NCBI GenBank assembly: GCA_905221605.1
Contig: CAJNDS010002783.1
Span: 1-64,000, forward strand
From: Symbiodinium natans
Taxonomy: Eukaryota; Sar; Dinophyceae; Suessiales; Symbiodiniaceae
DNA: 64,000 nucleotides
Reading direction: 5' to 3'
This document shows, piece by piece, positions 34,661-45,470 of this stretch. The notes beneath the pieces were generated by a model. That model ran no database searches. It saw only the letters and a program-made list of their open reading frames with translations, and was not told the origin of the DNA. Position 1 is the stretch's first letter, and each line of letters starts with the position of its first letter. A program made the translations under genes and the position numbers.

Positions 34661-35340
34661 CTTGGATCGAAGCCCATACGGTTTAAGCCATCAAAGGGAA
34701 CTGCCTAGACATGCACACTATGAATTCTTTGCAAGCGCGGATGTGAGCATTGTGTTTGCAGTCCCCTCTGACCCTCCCAACCCCTGGGCTCTCTTTTCGG
34801 CCCGGCAAGTTGGCTTTAAACATCATAATGCCGAACTGTCATGCGAGTATTGTGCTTGCAAGTAAGGGGAATGCTGTTCTCCCTCCCCTCCACAAACCCC
34901 TTGTTCTGGTTAGTCCGTGCATTCAAGAACATCATGCAGTCACTGCGTTTGCATAGGGACCCTGCTTCCGGCAAGCGGTGCGTGCTTGCTGGGACCCATA
35001 CCATGCGCGCCATCAATAAGCAGGGGAGGGGATGAGGTGCAGCCTTCCCCTCCACTTGCAAAACGCAAGCTCTCTCGAATCTATCCTCGCGATCCTCTGC
35101 TCTAAGCTCCTCCTGATGGGTCCTTTGCTCGCCCCAATTTTTTTGAGCCGAAAGGCCGTTGCAGCACGCAGGTGCTCATTGAGCGTCGTGAGAGATTGGA
35201 CAAACAGAGGAACTTCCTGTGGCCCTCTCGGATTGCGGACTCTTGAGAGAACATAATATCGTATATTATAATATAATATAATACATTATATTCTAAAATA
35301 AATTCACAATATAATATAACAGAATAGCATATACTTCAGT
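34661..35340. other. Unassigned; A/T tract at 35255-35340
   Basis: Short ORFs without recognisable family; TATAATATAATA tract at the end. Confidence 0.3.
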
Positions 35341-35351
35341 ATCTGCTTGGG

Positions 35352-35483
35352 GACAACCTCGCGTCCACTGTGCCGCTGCTCAGGTTCATGGGGTTTGGAG
35401 GACTCGTACAGGGTGGTTTCCAGTATTTCCTATGGAATGCCCGGGCCTTACCTCAAAATTTCATGGAGTCCTTAGGCATGAAG
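35352..35483 (+). CDS. Exon-like stretch, unknown
   Basis: Open frame DNLASTVPLLRFMGFGGLVQ then GGFQYFLWNARALPQNFM; hydrophobic, could be membrane-associated. The frame remains open to 35675 but becomes low quality. Family unknown. Confidence 0.35.
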
Positions 35484-35729
35484 GCCGGAAATCCGAAGCA
35501 AGTTTCGAATGGCGGAGACGCGACATCGCAAGCCGAGCACAGGTCATTTTCGAGCGCCTGTGGCCGGGGAGGAGCAAGTTGGCCAGCTTCTCGAAGCTGG
35601 CTGTGCCTCGGTCAAGCTAAGGGGAAAGGTGTAGTGTTCGGGGAGGTTTGGGAGGGGGGCAATTCGTGCTGTTGAGTGTGTGCAACTGCTGGAATCGAGG
35701 CGTCTTAGGATCCCGGCTCACCAGCTTTG

Positions 35730-35930
35730 AGGGTTAGGGTTAAGGGTTTAGGGTTAAGGGTTTAGGGTTTAGGGTTTAGGGTTTCAGGGAACTTGCAGCT
35801 TAATCTGGCCACGACGACCATGGCCCACATAGTCCCATGCAGTGATACAGCTTGGCCCTGCACACCCTAAACCCTAAACCCTAAACCCTAAACCCTAAAC
35901 CCGAAACCCGAAACCCGAAACCCTAAAGAT
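35730..35930. repeat. Opposed telomere-like arrays
   Basis: TTTAGGG (with GGGTTAAGGG variants) at about 35735-35790 and CCCTAAA/CCCGAAA at 35865-35928. Confidence 0.9.
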
Positions 35931-36530
35931 GTACTATGCAATGTGGTATGTACAGTATGTAGCGTATGCAGAATGTCTCATACAACATGTAAAACTTCCA
36001 AAACCATGAAGCATTTATAGTATGTGACATACAAGCTAGGGTTTCTCACTGGCCAAGATATAGTATGTTGCATAGAGTATCTCATGCATAGCACGTATTG
36101 TGACATGTGTGGTACGTAATTGTGAATATCACTAGGAAATAAGCCAACAAATTCATAAATACGTTAACAAAATACATAGATACATGAAGAAATGAAGAAA
36201 TACATAAATAAATGGAAAATATAAAATTAATCAATATATATATATATATATAATATGTATATCATTTACCATATATTGTTTTTGAATCCTAGCAGCGTAG
36301 AATATATATATATATATATATATATAATATGTATATCATTTACCATATGTTGTTTTTGAATCCTAGCAGCGTAGAATATGACATGGTGTATTGCGTATGA
36401 TATTCAGTGTTGACCATCTAATTCCCAATTTACTTTTCAAACTTTTCCTTGAAGATATAGCTTGTAATATTCACTCTAGACCTAGTGCCTATGACATGTA
36501 CTAACCCCCTTAAGTTTGAATGCTGGCCTC
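35931..36530. repeat. TATGTAG-like and duplicated A/T segment
   Basis: Irregular ATGTACAGTATGTAG repeats to about 36130. Then a tandem duplication of about 65 bases (CATTTACCATAT..TTGTTTTTGAATCCTAGCAG) at about 36256 and 36326, each preceded by a TA run. No gene. Confidence 0.75.
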
Positions 36531-36532
36531 AG

Positions 36533-38165
36533 GCCACGAACTTCATCTCCGACCCACTATTTCTGTTCCCGGCCTTCTACGTCATGAAGGAGGCCTTTGA
36601 GTTGAGGTTTAGGGTTTAGGGTTTAGGGTTTAGGGTTTAGGGTTTAGGGTTTAGGGTTTAGGGTTTAGGCTTCAAAGTCCTTGGCAGTAAGCGCTCTCTA
36701 GTGATGGAGCGCAGTCGCCTGCCCCAGGGATGAGTGCGGGAAACTCCCAAGAGCCCCCCCATCCACACGTGGACATGTGGAGCTCAAGGACTCGAACGCT
36801 GGATGTTTAGCATCCCTTGCAACCGCAGCTCCCTGCTTTCTCAAGAGGGGTTTTCCTTCTAATCAGCACTACTATCCATTGTTGTTGTTATTCTGTTACG
36901 ACCCTTCTGACTCTTGCTACTATACTAGTAACCATGAGTATTACTGGCACTGTACTGTCTTTTAGTGCTATTGTTGTGGGAGGGGCGGTGGCTCCACCCG
37001 AACATTCCAGTCTGAGTAGACTCCGTACAACAGTCAGGAAATAGCATATACGATGTAGTCTTACAGCCGCATGTCTCCCGAAGCCCTCCTCAACAAACCC
37101 TGACCCGATAAGCCTCTAAGCCCCAAACTCTAAAAACCCGAAACCCTAAACACCTCAACCCCTAAACCCTAAACGCCTCAACCCCTAAACCCTAAACGCC
37201 TCAACCCCTAAACCCTAAACACCTCAACCCCTAAACCCTGAACCCGAGAGTTCATTCGGAGCCTGCGAATCAACTGAGAGGCGCTCACGGCGCGGGGCCC
37301 GGGTGAAGCGCTGGCTGCCGCGCTCAAGAAGTGGGACTCTCGGAGAAGCTTTCTTCCCCGTGTTAGGGTTTAGGGCAGTTTAGGGTTTAGGGTTTAGGGT
37401 TTAGGGGTCAGGGTTTCGGTTTTAGGGTTTAGGGTTCAGTGTTTAGGGTTTGCAAGCCATGCTCGTGTTAGGCTCACCTTGGTGTTGCGTTGTGATCTTT
37501 ACTTCTGGCGCTTCCTCAGGTATCGGACAAACTGCATCCAGGACTGGATGATGAGCTGGACGATGTGGCTGCCAGGCCTGGTTTAGGTTTGAGGGTATAA
37601 GGTTTAGGGTTTAGGGTTGCCAAGTCTCCCCTGGCAGAAATTGTGCCGTGCTCGCCTGGTGACCATCAGCTCACAAGAAATCCTTGGGACCTCCCAATCA
37701 CTCGGCATTCCAGGGCATTACGTCACCTACTTCTGGCCACGAGCTGAGCAATAACTGGCTGGTTCTTCGTAGGGAATGAGGGAATGAGGGCCCCTCCTTA
37801 TACCCTTTAAGGGATTCTTCAGGGCCCTCATTCCCTCATTCCCTACTAAGAACTGGGGTTTTTTGCCCTGACAGCTCTGAGTGCCGTGGCCTCGTCGCAC
37901 CTCTTCGTCACAAGGTTGCCGCTCCACATGCGAGTGCCGCCGGCTGAGGATGCTAGGATGCCGGTCGATTTGATGGGAGAACACCCTAAACCCTAAACCC
38001 TAAACCCTTAACCCCAAGCCCTAAGCCCTAAACCGTAAGCCCTAAACCCCAAACCCAAAGCCCCAAAACCCCAAACCCTAAACCCTAAACCCTAAACCCC
38101 CGTTTCGCGCATCTTAAGGCCCTGGGTGGCCACGGCATCCTTCAGCTACATCTGTGCCCTCCTCG
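36533..38165 (+). CDS. Mpv17/PMP22-family membrane protein, split into micro-exons
   Basis: Mpv17/PMP22 proteins are small four-helix proteins of mitochondrial or peroxisomal membranes. Exons placed by the family pattern: 36533-~36600 (FISDPLFLFPAFYVMKEAF, matching the 'DQ..F.P....F' helix); about 37296-37350 (GEALAAALKKWDS); 37520-37575 (DWMMSWTMWLPG, the 'W..W.P' signature); 37714-37735 (HYVTYF); 37915-37938 (LPLHMRVP, the 'P...R' signature); 38119-~38165 (PWVATASFSYICALLA). The last four join in frame through three introns with GC donors and AG-G acceptors: 37576-37713, 37736-37914 and 37939-38118. Two exons are only 22 and 24 nt. The introns carry telomere-like arrays or a TIR element. 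First exon(s) and the C-terminal end are not placed. The two 5' exon boundaries are less certain. Confidence 0.72.
36603..37617. repeat. Telomere-like arrays within the Mpv17-like gene
   Basis: TTTAGGG at 36603-36668, CCCCTAAACCCTAAACGCCTCAA-type mixed units at about 37135-37245, TTTAGGG at 37363-37452 and 37590-37617. They fall between the exons listed for the Mpv17-like gene. Confidence 0.9.
37759..37856. mobile_element. TIR element, family 1, inside an Mpv17-like intron
   Basis: Left terminus CTGGTTCTTCGTAGGGAATG; right terminus CATTCCCTACTAAGAACTGG; inner arms GAGGGAATGAGGGCCC and GGGCCCTCATTCCCTC pair perfectly. It sits in the 37736-37914 GC-AG intron. No ORF. Confidence 0.85.
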
Positions 38166-38360
38166 CTGCGTGTCGTGTTTCGGTATCGCAAGTGCGAAAC
38201 GTCACAAAAGGCTTCGGCATCCTTGTTCCTCAGATCCTGCCTTCCCAAGGTGCACTCAGCTACGTTAGGCGGGTGGGACGAGATACGTGCAACGTATACC
38301 CGAAACCCTAAACCCTAAACCTTAAACCCTAAACCCTAAACCCTAAACCCTAAACCTACT
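37984..38360. repeat. Telomere-like arrays around the last Mpv17-like exon
   Basis: CCCTAAA variants at 37984-38100 (many CCCTAAG, CCCCAAA) and 38300-38357. Confidence 0.9.
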
Positions 38361-39180
38361 CCTTAGTCATCTCCACCCCGACGATTTGCAGCGCGCCCAC
38401 TTGACAGGGGCGGCCCCACTGATGCCACTGACGCCTGATTTCCTGGCAAGCTTTCGGGTCTAGAGTCGAGCTCTTTACGGCTCAGCTCCTAAGGAGCTGG
38501 GCCATGTAGCTAGTGTCGCTTTTTTATTGTGCTCGGGCTTCTGTCACTAGCACAGACCGCCGTCAGAGCTCGGGATGTACAGCATCAGCCCCTCAGCGGC
38601 CTTTACGGGGCCGTCCATCGCCTGCCCTCTCATCCCCCAAGAAGACGGAGCTGGGGAGGGCGACCCGATACCATTTGAATGAAAATGTGCCATGAAGTAA
38701 GTGCACATCTCCTTTTTGCCAACATTTGCCTTAAGGGCTGTGCGAACGTGTCTTTGGTATCGTTGTAGGGACACTGGCAGGCTCTTAGCTACGCTTAGCT
38801 TCATCGTGTTGGTTCTAAAGTTCTCAGTCCACTTCCGGCGCGGCGCTGATCGTGGGATGCGTGTGGCCGTGCCTCGAGAGTTCCTGCCCAGTAGGGCATA
38901 GCTCCCAAGACTGCTTGTGACAGTCTTGGGAGCTTCAGATTCAGTCCGAATGGCTCCCATTTTCCTCACCTCGTGTCGTGGCAGTTCAGAGCTTTTTTAA
39001 ATGCCGGAGCTGACAGCTGCTTTGGTCTTGCCGGTATGCAGAACCACAGCCACGGGGATGATGAACAGACGGTACCAGTACCACGTTCGTTCCGCGGAGA
39101 ACATGGATGCTGCCCAATGCAACCTTATGAGTGCGGAGAGCACATGTGGACGACATCAGGGTAGTGGAGTCACTCCAAGG
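38361..39180. other. Unassigned; strong hairpin at 38901-38935
   Basis: No family recognised in either strand; a 140-codon minus-strand frame (38547-38969) is open but unrecognised. AGCTCCCAAGACTG and CAGTCTTGGGAGCT pair over 14 bp with a 7-base loop at 38901-38935. Confidence 0.5.
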
Positions 39181-39770
39181 CAAACCCCAAACCCTAAACC
39201 CTGAACTGTAAACCCTGAACCCTAAACCCTAAACCCAAAAGCCCAAACCCTTAGGCCCCGCTGCCCTCGACTGTTCATTCAAGCTGTTTTGCCCTTGGCC
39301 GTTCGCCGGACGCCGCCCAGCCTTCTCCAAATGGGGTGCGCTGGGGCTGGGAAACATGGGATGCCGAGAAGCGCTTTGGTGTGTTTTTTTTTGGGGGGGG
39401 TCGAACTAAGTTGGCGGTAAGGTGGAGTTTTGAGTACCGACGGTGCGGTGATGTATTTTGTCTTGATGCGCGGGCATGGCATTCGCTTGTTAACAGCCTG
39501 CGGCAGCCCATGGCAGGAAAGCTGGCGCGAAGAAGAAGGATGCTGGCAAGGTGGCAGTCTCTACCGAAGCTGTCTTCCTTCAATATCCTTGTGTAGCTCA
39601 AGCTCTTGAGCAGGCTCCGTCGGCAGAAGACGACCAGGAAGAGGCATCAACAGTTCCAGCAGTGTTGTGTGGGCGTGCGCTGTGTGGGCATGGGTCAATG
39701 GTTCAAGCAGTCCTAGACCCTAATCCCTAAACCCTAAACCTAAACCCTATAAACCCTAAACCCTAAATGC
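39180..39770. repeat. Telomere-like arrays and unassigned interval
   Basis: CCCTAAA/CCCTGAA at 39183-39250 and 39717-39768; between them only unrecognised ORFs and a G-run near 39392. Confidence 0.85.
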
Positions 39771-39859
39771 CAGGAGGACACGCGAGATGGTTAGGGCACC
39801 CAGCTACTGTGTGAACAGACGTGTGCTGGGAACCTTGATGTTGAGGTTCATGGTCTTGA

Positions 39860-40510
39860 TATTTGTATCTATGGATATATGTATCTGCATCAATATATCA
39901 GTATATCAAAGTACCTGATTATCCATCTATCAATATATCCATATATCTATGTATTTATATTCATGTATCTACTTATCTATATATATATATACATATATAC
40001 ATATGGTATACCTATAGGGCCATATATCCATATATCTACACATCCATATATCCTGTGAAGTCGACCAACCTGGTCTTGCAACAAACAGAAGCAAACATAG
40101 GCGGTCACGCTGCTTTTGACTTCGCGGGTCCACGCTCTCGGTGAACCTTACGGCCTGGCGTCCGGTCGGACCGCACAGCAACCTTAGAGCTACTGCACGA
40201 AACTACCGTGACTGCACGAAGCTACCGTGCGCAATGGCACAAGTCTAGCTCCATACTTGAGCCAAAATTTGGCATTGAAACGAATTACCAAACTGAAGAT
40301 TGCAAAGTGAACCTACTCAGCTACACTGGCACAGACATGCTACCTGATCAGCATGAATGCTTCTACCTGCTCACAATCCAAGTTTCTATATATTTATATA
40401 TCTATATATCTATATATCTATATATCTATATGTCTATATGTCTATATATCTATATATCGATATATCTACATGTCTAGATAGATAGATAGATATATATATA
40501 TATATATGAG
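39860..40510. repeat. TATCTATA microsatellites
   Basis: ATATCTATATATCTA-type repeats at about 39865-40065 and 40383-40505, with about 300 bases of unassigned sequence between. Confidence 0.9.
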
Positions 40511-40559
40511 AGAGGGACCTTTATGTACTATGTTGCCACTGTTTTTCTTTATATATTAA

Positions 40560-42160
40560 TTATAAGACTCATTTAAACAATTGAGTTAATTGAGTGGGCC
40601 CAAGAACTCAATTAATTCAATTATTTGAACTCTTTGAATTCTTGGGGAGGCCCAAGAATTCAAAGAATTCAACTGTTTGAATTCTTTGCGTTCTTGGGGA
40701 GGCCCAAGAATTCAAAGAATTCAATTAATTGCATTCTTTGAATTCCGTGCCCTCAGCCAGACCATTTAAATAATTCAAAGAATTCAAAGAATTCAATTCT
40801 TTGAATTCTTTGAATTCTTGGGGAGGCTCAAGAATTCAAAGAACTCAATTAATTGAATTCTTTGAATTCCGTGCCCTCAGCCAGACCATTTAAACCATTC
40901 AAAGAATTCAAAGAATTCAAAGATTTCAATTATTTGAATTCTTTGAATTCTTGGGGAGGCCCAAGAATTCAAAGAATTCAATTATTTGAATTCTTTGAAT
41001 TCTTGGAGAGGCCCAAGAATTCAAAGAATTCAATTAATTGAATTCTTTGAATTCCGTGCCCTCAGCCAGACCATTTAAAACAACAAATAGTTCAAAGAAT
41101 TCAAAGAAATCAATTATTTGAATTCTTTGAATTCTTGGGGAGGCCCAAGAATTCAAAGAATTCAATTAATTGAATTCTTTGAATTAGTTGAATTCTTTAA
41201 ATTATTTAAACGAGCTGGCTCAGGCCCCGGGATTAAAGGAATTATAATGATTGATTTCTTTGAATTCTTGGGGAGGCCCAAGAACTCAAAGAATTCAATT
41301 ATTTGAATTCTTTGAATTCTTGGGGAAGCCCAAGAATTCAAAGAATTCAAGTAATTGAATTCTTTAAATTAATTGAATTCTTTAAATTATTTAAACGAGC
41401 TGGCTCAGGCCCCGGGATTAAAGGAATTATAATAATTGAATTCTTTGAATTCTTGGGGAGGCCCAAGAATTCAAAGAATTCAATTATTTGAATTCTTTGA
41501 ATTCTTGGGGAAGCCCAAGAATTCAAAGAATTCAAGTAATTGAATTCTTTAAATTAATTGAATTCTTTAAATTATTTAAACGAGCTGGCTCAGGCCCCGG
41601 GATTAAAGGAATTATAATAATTGAATTCTTTGAATTCTTGGGGAGGCCCAAGAATTCAAAGAATTCAAATAATTGAACTCTTTGAATTCTTGGGCCTCCC
41701 CAAGAATTTTTCCAAGAACTCAAACAATTGCATTCTTTGAATTGTTATTTAAATGGTCTGGCTGAGGGCACGGGATTAAAGAAATTATAATAATTGAATT
41801 CTTTGAGTTCTTGGGGAGGCCCAAGAATTCAAAGCGTTCAATTAATTGAACTCTTTGAATTCTTGGGGAGGCCCAAGAACTCAATCAATTCAAATACTTG
41901 AGTTCTTTGAATTCTTGGGCCTCCCCAAGAATTCAAACAATTCAAAGAATTCAATTAATTGAGTTCTTTGAATTACTTGAATTCGTTAAATTATTTAAAT
42001 GAGCTGGCTGAGGCCCCGGGATTAAAGGAATTATAATAATTGAATTCTTTGAATTCTTGGGGAGGCCCAAGAACTCAAATAATTCAATTAATTGAATTCT
42101 TTGAATTAATTCAATTCTTTAATTATTTAAATGAGCTGGCTGAGGCCCCGGGATTGAAGC
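40560..42160. repeat. Palindromic satellite (AATTCTTTGAATTC / GGGGAGGCCCAAG), 185-bp period in part
   Basis: Self-complementary arms of GAATTCTTTGAATTC around GGGGAGGCCC. A second island, GAGCTGGCTCAGGCCCCGGG, recurs at 41208, 41393 and 41578, exactly 185 apart, with diverged copies near 41760, 42000 and 42132. The identical ORFs on both strands reflect the palindromes. No gene. Confidence 0.97.
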
Positions 42161-42167
42161 CGGGCAG

Positions 42168-42536
42168 TAAATCCAGGCAGATTTTGTCCATGGCGGTTTT
42201 TCAAATGGATCCAGGCAGACTTTGTTTATTGTCTGAAAAAATGCGAAGGACAAAGTCTGCCTGGATCTACGCGCCACGTGTTTTATAAGAAACAGCACCG
42301 CATAGATCCAGGCAGATTTTGTCCATGGTGTTTTCTCAAAAAGCACGAAGGACAAAATCTGCCTGGATCTACGCGCCGCTTTTTTTGGTAAGAAACAGCG
42401 CCGCGTAGATCCAGGCAGATTTTGTCCATGGTGTTGTTTGAAAACATGCGAAGGACAAAATCTGCCTGGATCTACGCGCCACGTGTTTTGTGAGAAAACA
42501 GCACCGGGTAGATCCAGGCAGATTTTGTCCATGGCC
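42168..42536. repeat. Alternating inverted repeats of a 23-bp unit
   Basis: GATCCAGGCAGATTTTGTCC occurs near 42306, 42407 and 42511 (diverged copies near 42170 and 42209); its complement GGACAAAATCTGCCTGGATC occurs near 42350 and 42453 (diverged copy near 42249). Spacers carry ACGCGCC and GAAACAGC. Could extrude serial cruciforms. Directly follows the palindromic satellite. Confidence 0.93.
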
Positions 42537-42609
42537 ACATCACTGGGCAGGTGCTCAATGAGTTAGACACGAGAGCAAGCCCGTGTAAGGACTTTGATCC
42601 TCTTGGCCA

Positions 42610-43040
42610 CTCGGGTTTAGGGTTTAGGGTTTAGAGTTTGAGGTTTTCGGGCAAGTGAGGTCCTCCCAGCAGGGGAAAAAAGGAAGCGGCCCCCAAGAAG
42701 AAGCTGCAGGCTCGGGCTCGGAAGTTTCCAGGTCATCGGCGAGTTTTGTTCGGGTGGAGAGATGGGGTTTTCCGAGAATAGGGGGGGGGGGGGGGCAATT
42801 TTTGGGGTTTTTATAGAAGGATTGTATTGTATAGGGGTTTATTAGGGCGGACCCTTTCTTTTGAGAAATGCCCAGATGGAAGTTCCCGGACATGTGATGG
42901 TGTATTGGAGAATCTCAGACTGAACTCTTCTCCTGTGGTTAAGTCCCAGTGCAGTGGTCTACTCTGCTTGCTGAAATTTCAATGTTCATGTGGTTTGGAC
43001 ATGTCTGAGCTACGGCTACGTCATGTTTCTTTGCTCCCTT
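42610..43040. other. Short telomere-like trace and unassigned DNA
   Basis: TTTAGGG at 42613-42635; a G-run at 42781-42795. No recognised gene. Confidence 0.4.
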
Positions 43041-43042
43041 GC

Positions 43043-43220
43043 AAAAGACCGTACGATGAAGCCGTCCCAGAAAATCAAGCTGATGTGCAAGAAGCCTCCA
43101 GCTGTAGACCAGGCCAAGTCAATGGATGCTTTTGCGCAGATGGAGCTTGAGAGGCAGGTTGCAGTCATCAGAAGGTCTGAGTGGCTGCCCAAGTCTCTTT
43201 GGCTTGGGGTGCCTGTATGA
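43043..43220 (+). CDS. Exon-like stretch, possible 3' exon
   Basis: After CTTGCAAAAG the frame encodes a basic/amphipathic peptide including SMDAFAQMELERQVAVIRRS and ends at TGA 43218-43220. Codon pattern is protein-like and a pyrimidine-rich tract precedes it. No family recognised. Confidence 0.35.
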
Positions 43221-44046
43221 TTCGGTTCTAGTTGACGCAGGCATGTGATTGTAGGGCATCCGGTTTAAAGGTTCTGGGATGGACCAGAGGTTGCCAGCCT
43301 CGCTGTCAGAGCTTCTTGCTGGGACCTGTTGAAGGCAAAAAGAGGCCAGACAAAGAATAGCTGGCGCCCCAGTTGCGCTTTTCTTCAGTTTCGCAGCGCC
43401 AACACCCCAAGCTCCAGCCGCATCTGCGCATGAGGCGGCTGTACATATACATGTACGCATGCATATACGTATATGCAAACATATGCATATGCAAGATGTG
43501 CATAAATATGCCTGTATGTATGTACTTACGTATGCATAGACATGTGGAGATCCTCCCCCCCACTCTGCCCTGCCCCTATTGACCGACTTTTTTCCTGTGT
43601 CCTTGGCCACGATTTTCGGAAGTTTCCATTGTTTCTTGAACCATGACTGTTCCGACAGCCACGGAAACTTTCACCATCCGCTTCATCGAAGCTGGTGTTT
43701 CACTGCATCGGACCCCAAAAGTTATTGGGCTGTCACCCCTCCACCCACCAACACGAAGGAAGTCCCTCTCTCTCCCTTTCAGAACAGAAACAAAGAAAGG
43801 CTCTCTTGCTGAATTTGTTAAGCAAACGATGCTCTTCATGTCTGATTTAGAATATGCGGCAGTTCACTATGCCCATCGATAGAAGCAGAGCCTTTGTTAC
43901 TGCCGCTTTCAGAATCTTCGAGGTGGAGCGGTTTCTTCGACTTATCCTCGTGGGCTTTGTCCTGGATGCGTTGAAAGGCAGGGCTCTGGTAGTAGGCGAG
44001 CACGTAGCCTTGCAGCCAACTCCAGGAGTATGTGACAGGGTGGATG
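43221..44046. other. Unassigned
   Basis: Includes a TATGCATATACGTATATGC-like microsatellite at 43440-43545. ORFs are not recognisable. Confidence 0.35.
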
Positions 44047-44315
44047 ACCTAAACCCTAAGCTTTCCTAAGCCCTAAGCCCTTAACCCTAAGCCGGTAAAC
44101 CCTACACCCTAAACCCTAAACCCTTGTGAAAACCTAAACCCGAAACCCTAAACCCCTCAACCCTAACACCCTAACCGGCCCACCACAAAGCCCCAATGGC
44201 TGGCGATGAGAGGAAAGTCCTCAGAGGGCCCCAACGGAAAGGACGCGGACCGAAAGAAAAAAGGCCGGACTCATTTTCGTTTTTGAACTTAGGGTTTGGG
44301 GTTTAGGGTTTAGTG
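44047..44315. repeat. Degenerate telomere-like arrays
   Basis: CCCTAAA mixed with CCCTAAG and CCTAACC at 44047-44170; short TTTAGGG at 44288-44312. Confidence 0.85.
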
Positions 44316-45180
44316 TCTTTCTGAATAAGATGCCATGCTGTATGTAGGACCCAAAAAGGGACCCTACTTAAGAGAACTAGCCCTTTGTCAGTTTCTGCTC
44401 CCACAAGCAACTGAACCGGCGGGTTCTATGTCCTTTTGTATCTTGTTTTCCGGCATGATCTTGTCAGGGCAAGGTGCCAGAAAGGCTCTTGTGTAACCAG
44501 GAAGCATGCTGAGTTCGCAAGAATCAGTGCGACCTTTTCTTTTAGTGTTGAACTTCAGCGCACGGTTCAGGGTGCCGCAGAGTGCCGCCTAATGGGCTTC
44601 TGTCCCTTGATACCAACACGCTTGGACCGCGGGCCAGATCTGCAGGTCCGAGTAGTGGCAAAGGCTCGCGGGATGGGTCGGGCACTCGAGTTTTGGTCTG
44701 GAGCTGTGGCCACAGGTCAAAAACCTTTCTGGCTTTTCCAGCAGGCCAGGTTCAAACACGCTAGAACACCCAAGGTCGGACTCATTATCAGTGAAGTCCA
44801 TCCGAGAGAAGGCCTGGGCGCCCAGCATGTCCAGTTTTGCGTGCTGAGGTGGAAGCCTGCTCCTCTCTTCCCCTTGAGGCAAACACGTATGGTGGACCAG
44901 CTGTGATGGTTGCCTTCATCGTGGCCATGCTGCCGCCACAGAGCTTCAGAGCATATCGCAAACAGCATCCTCGGCAGTCGATCGGAAATGCTATGGAACC
45001 GAGGCTGGCCATCCGTGCAGCCGAAGAAGGCTGAGACTTTGGAATCAACTGAGTGTCAGAAGCAGATGAAGTCCGGACAGTTTGGCTGGCTTGTGACAGG
45101 CAGTAGGAAGTCAAATCTTGGTAGAGCACAGCCGTCAACCTGCCCCCAAAGTCTCCAAATCAAAGAAGCGGTTCTTCCTC
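44316..45180. other. Unassigned, upstream of J-domain gene
   Basis: Open frames such as 44620-44906 have no recognisable family; may contain unrecognised 5' exons of the J-domain gene. Confidence 0.3.
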
Positions 45181-45235
45181 CCTAAACCCCTAAACCCCGA
45201 ATCCTAAAACCCTGAACCCTAAACCCTAAACCCTG
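45181..45235. repeat. Telomere-like array CCCTAAA
   Basis: About seven irregular units, upstream of the J-domain exons. Confidence 0.9.
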
Positions 45236-45470
45236 CTGAATTTGCTTTGAAGGTTACCACCCAGCGGACCAGGATGAACATGGAGCTCGGATCTTGGCAC
45301 TTTAACTGCGTTCTCCTGATTTTTGAAAATCGGGTAGCAGCTGGCAAAGATTTGATGAAAGCAGCCCTTGGTGAGCACGCAGGGAAGTCCCGGAATGATC
45401 ACGTAGTGTCGCGCAGCGCTTGCCGTCTGTAGCTCGCGCGACTGAGTAGTGGTGCTGTGTGTCAGCCCAG

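Noticed and set aside
38547-38969. 140-codon minus-strand gene
   Set aside because: No family recognised, opposite to the direction of every supported gene, and no splice context; left unassigned.
41118-41723. Nearly identical 62-codon ORFs repeated on both strands every 185 bases
   Set aside because: Consequence of the palindromic 185-bp satellite unit.
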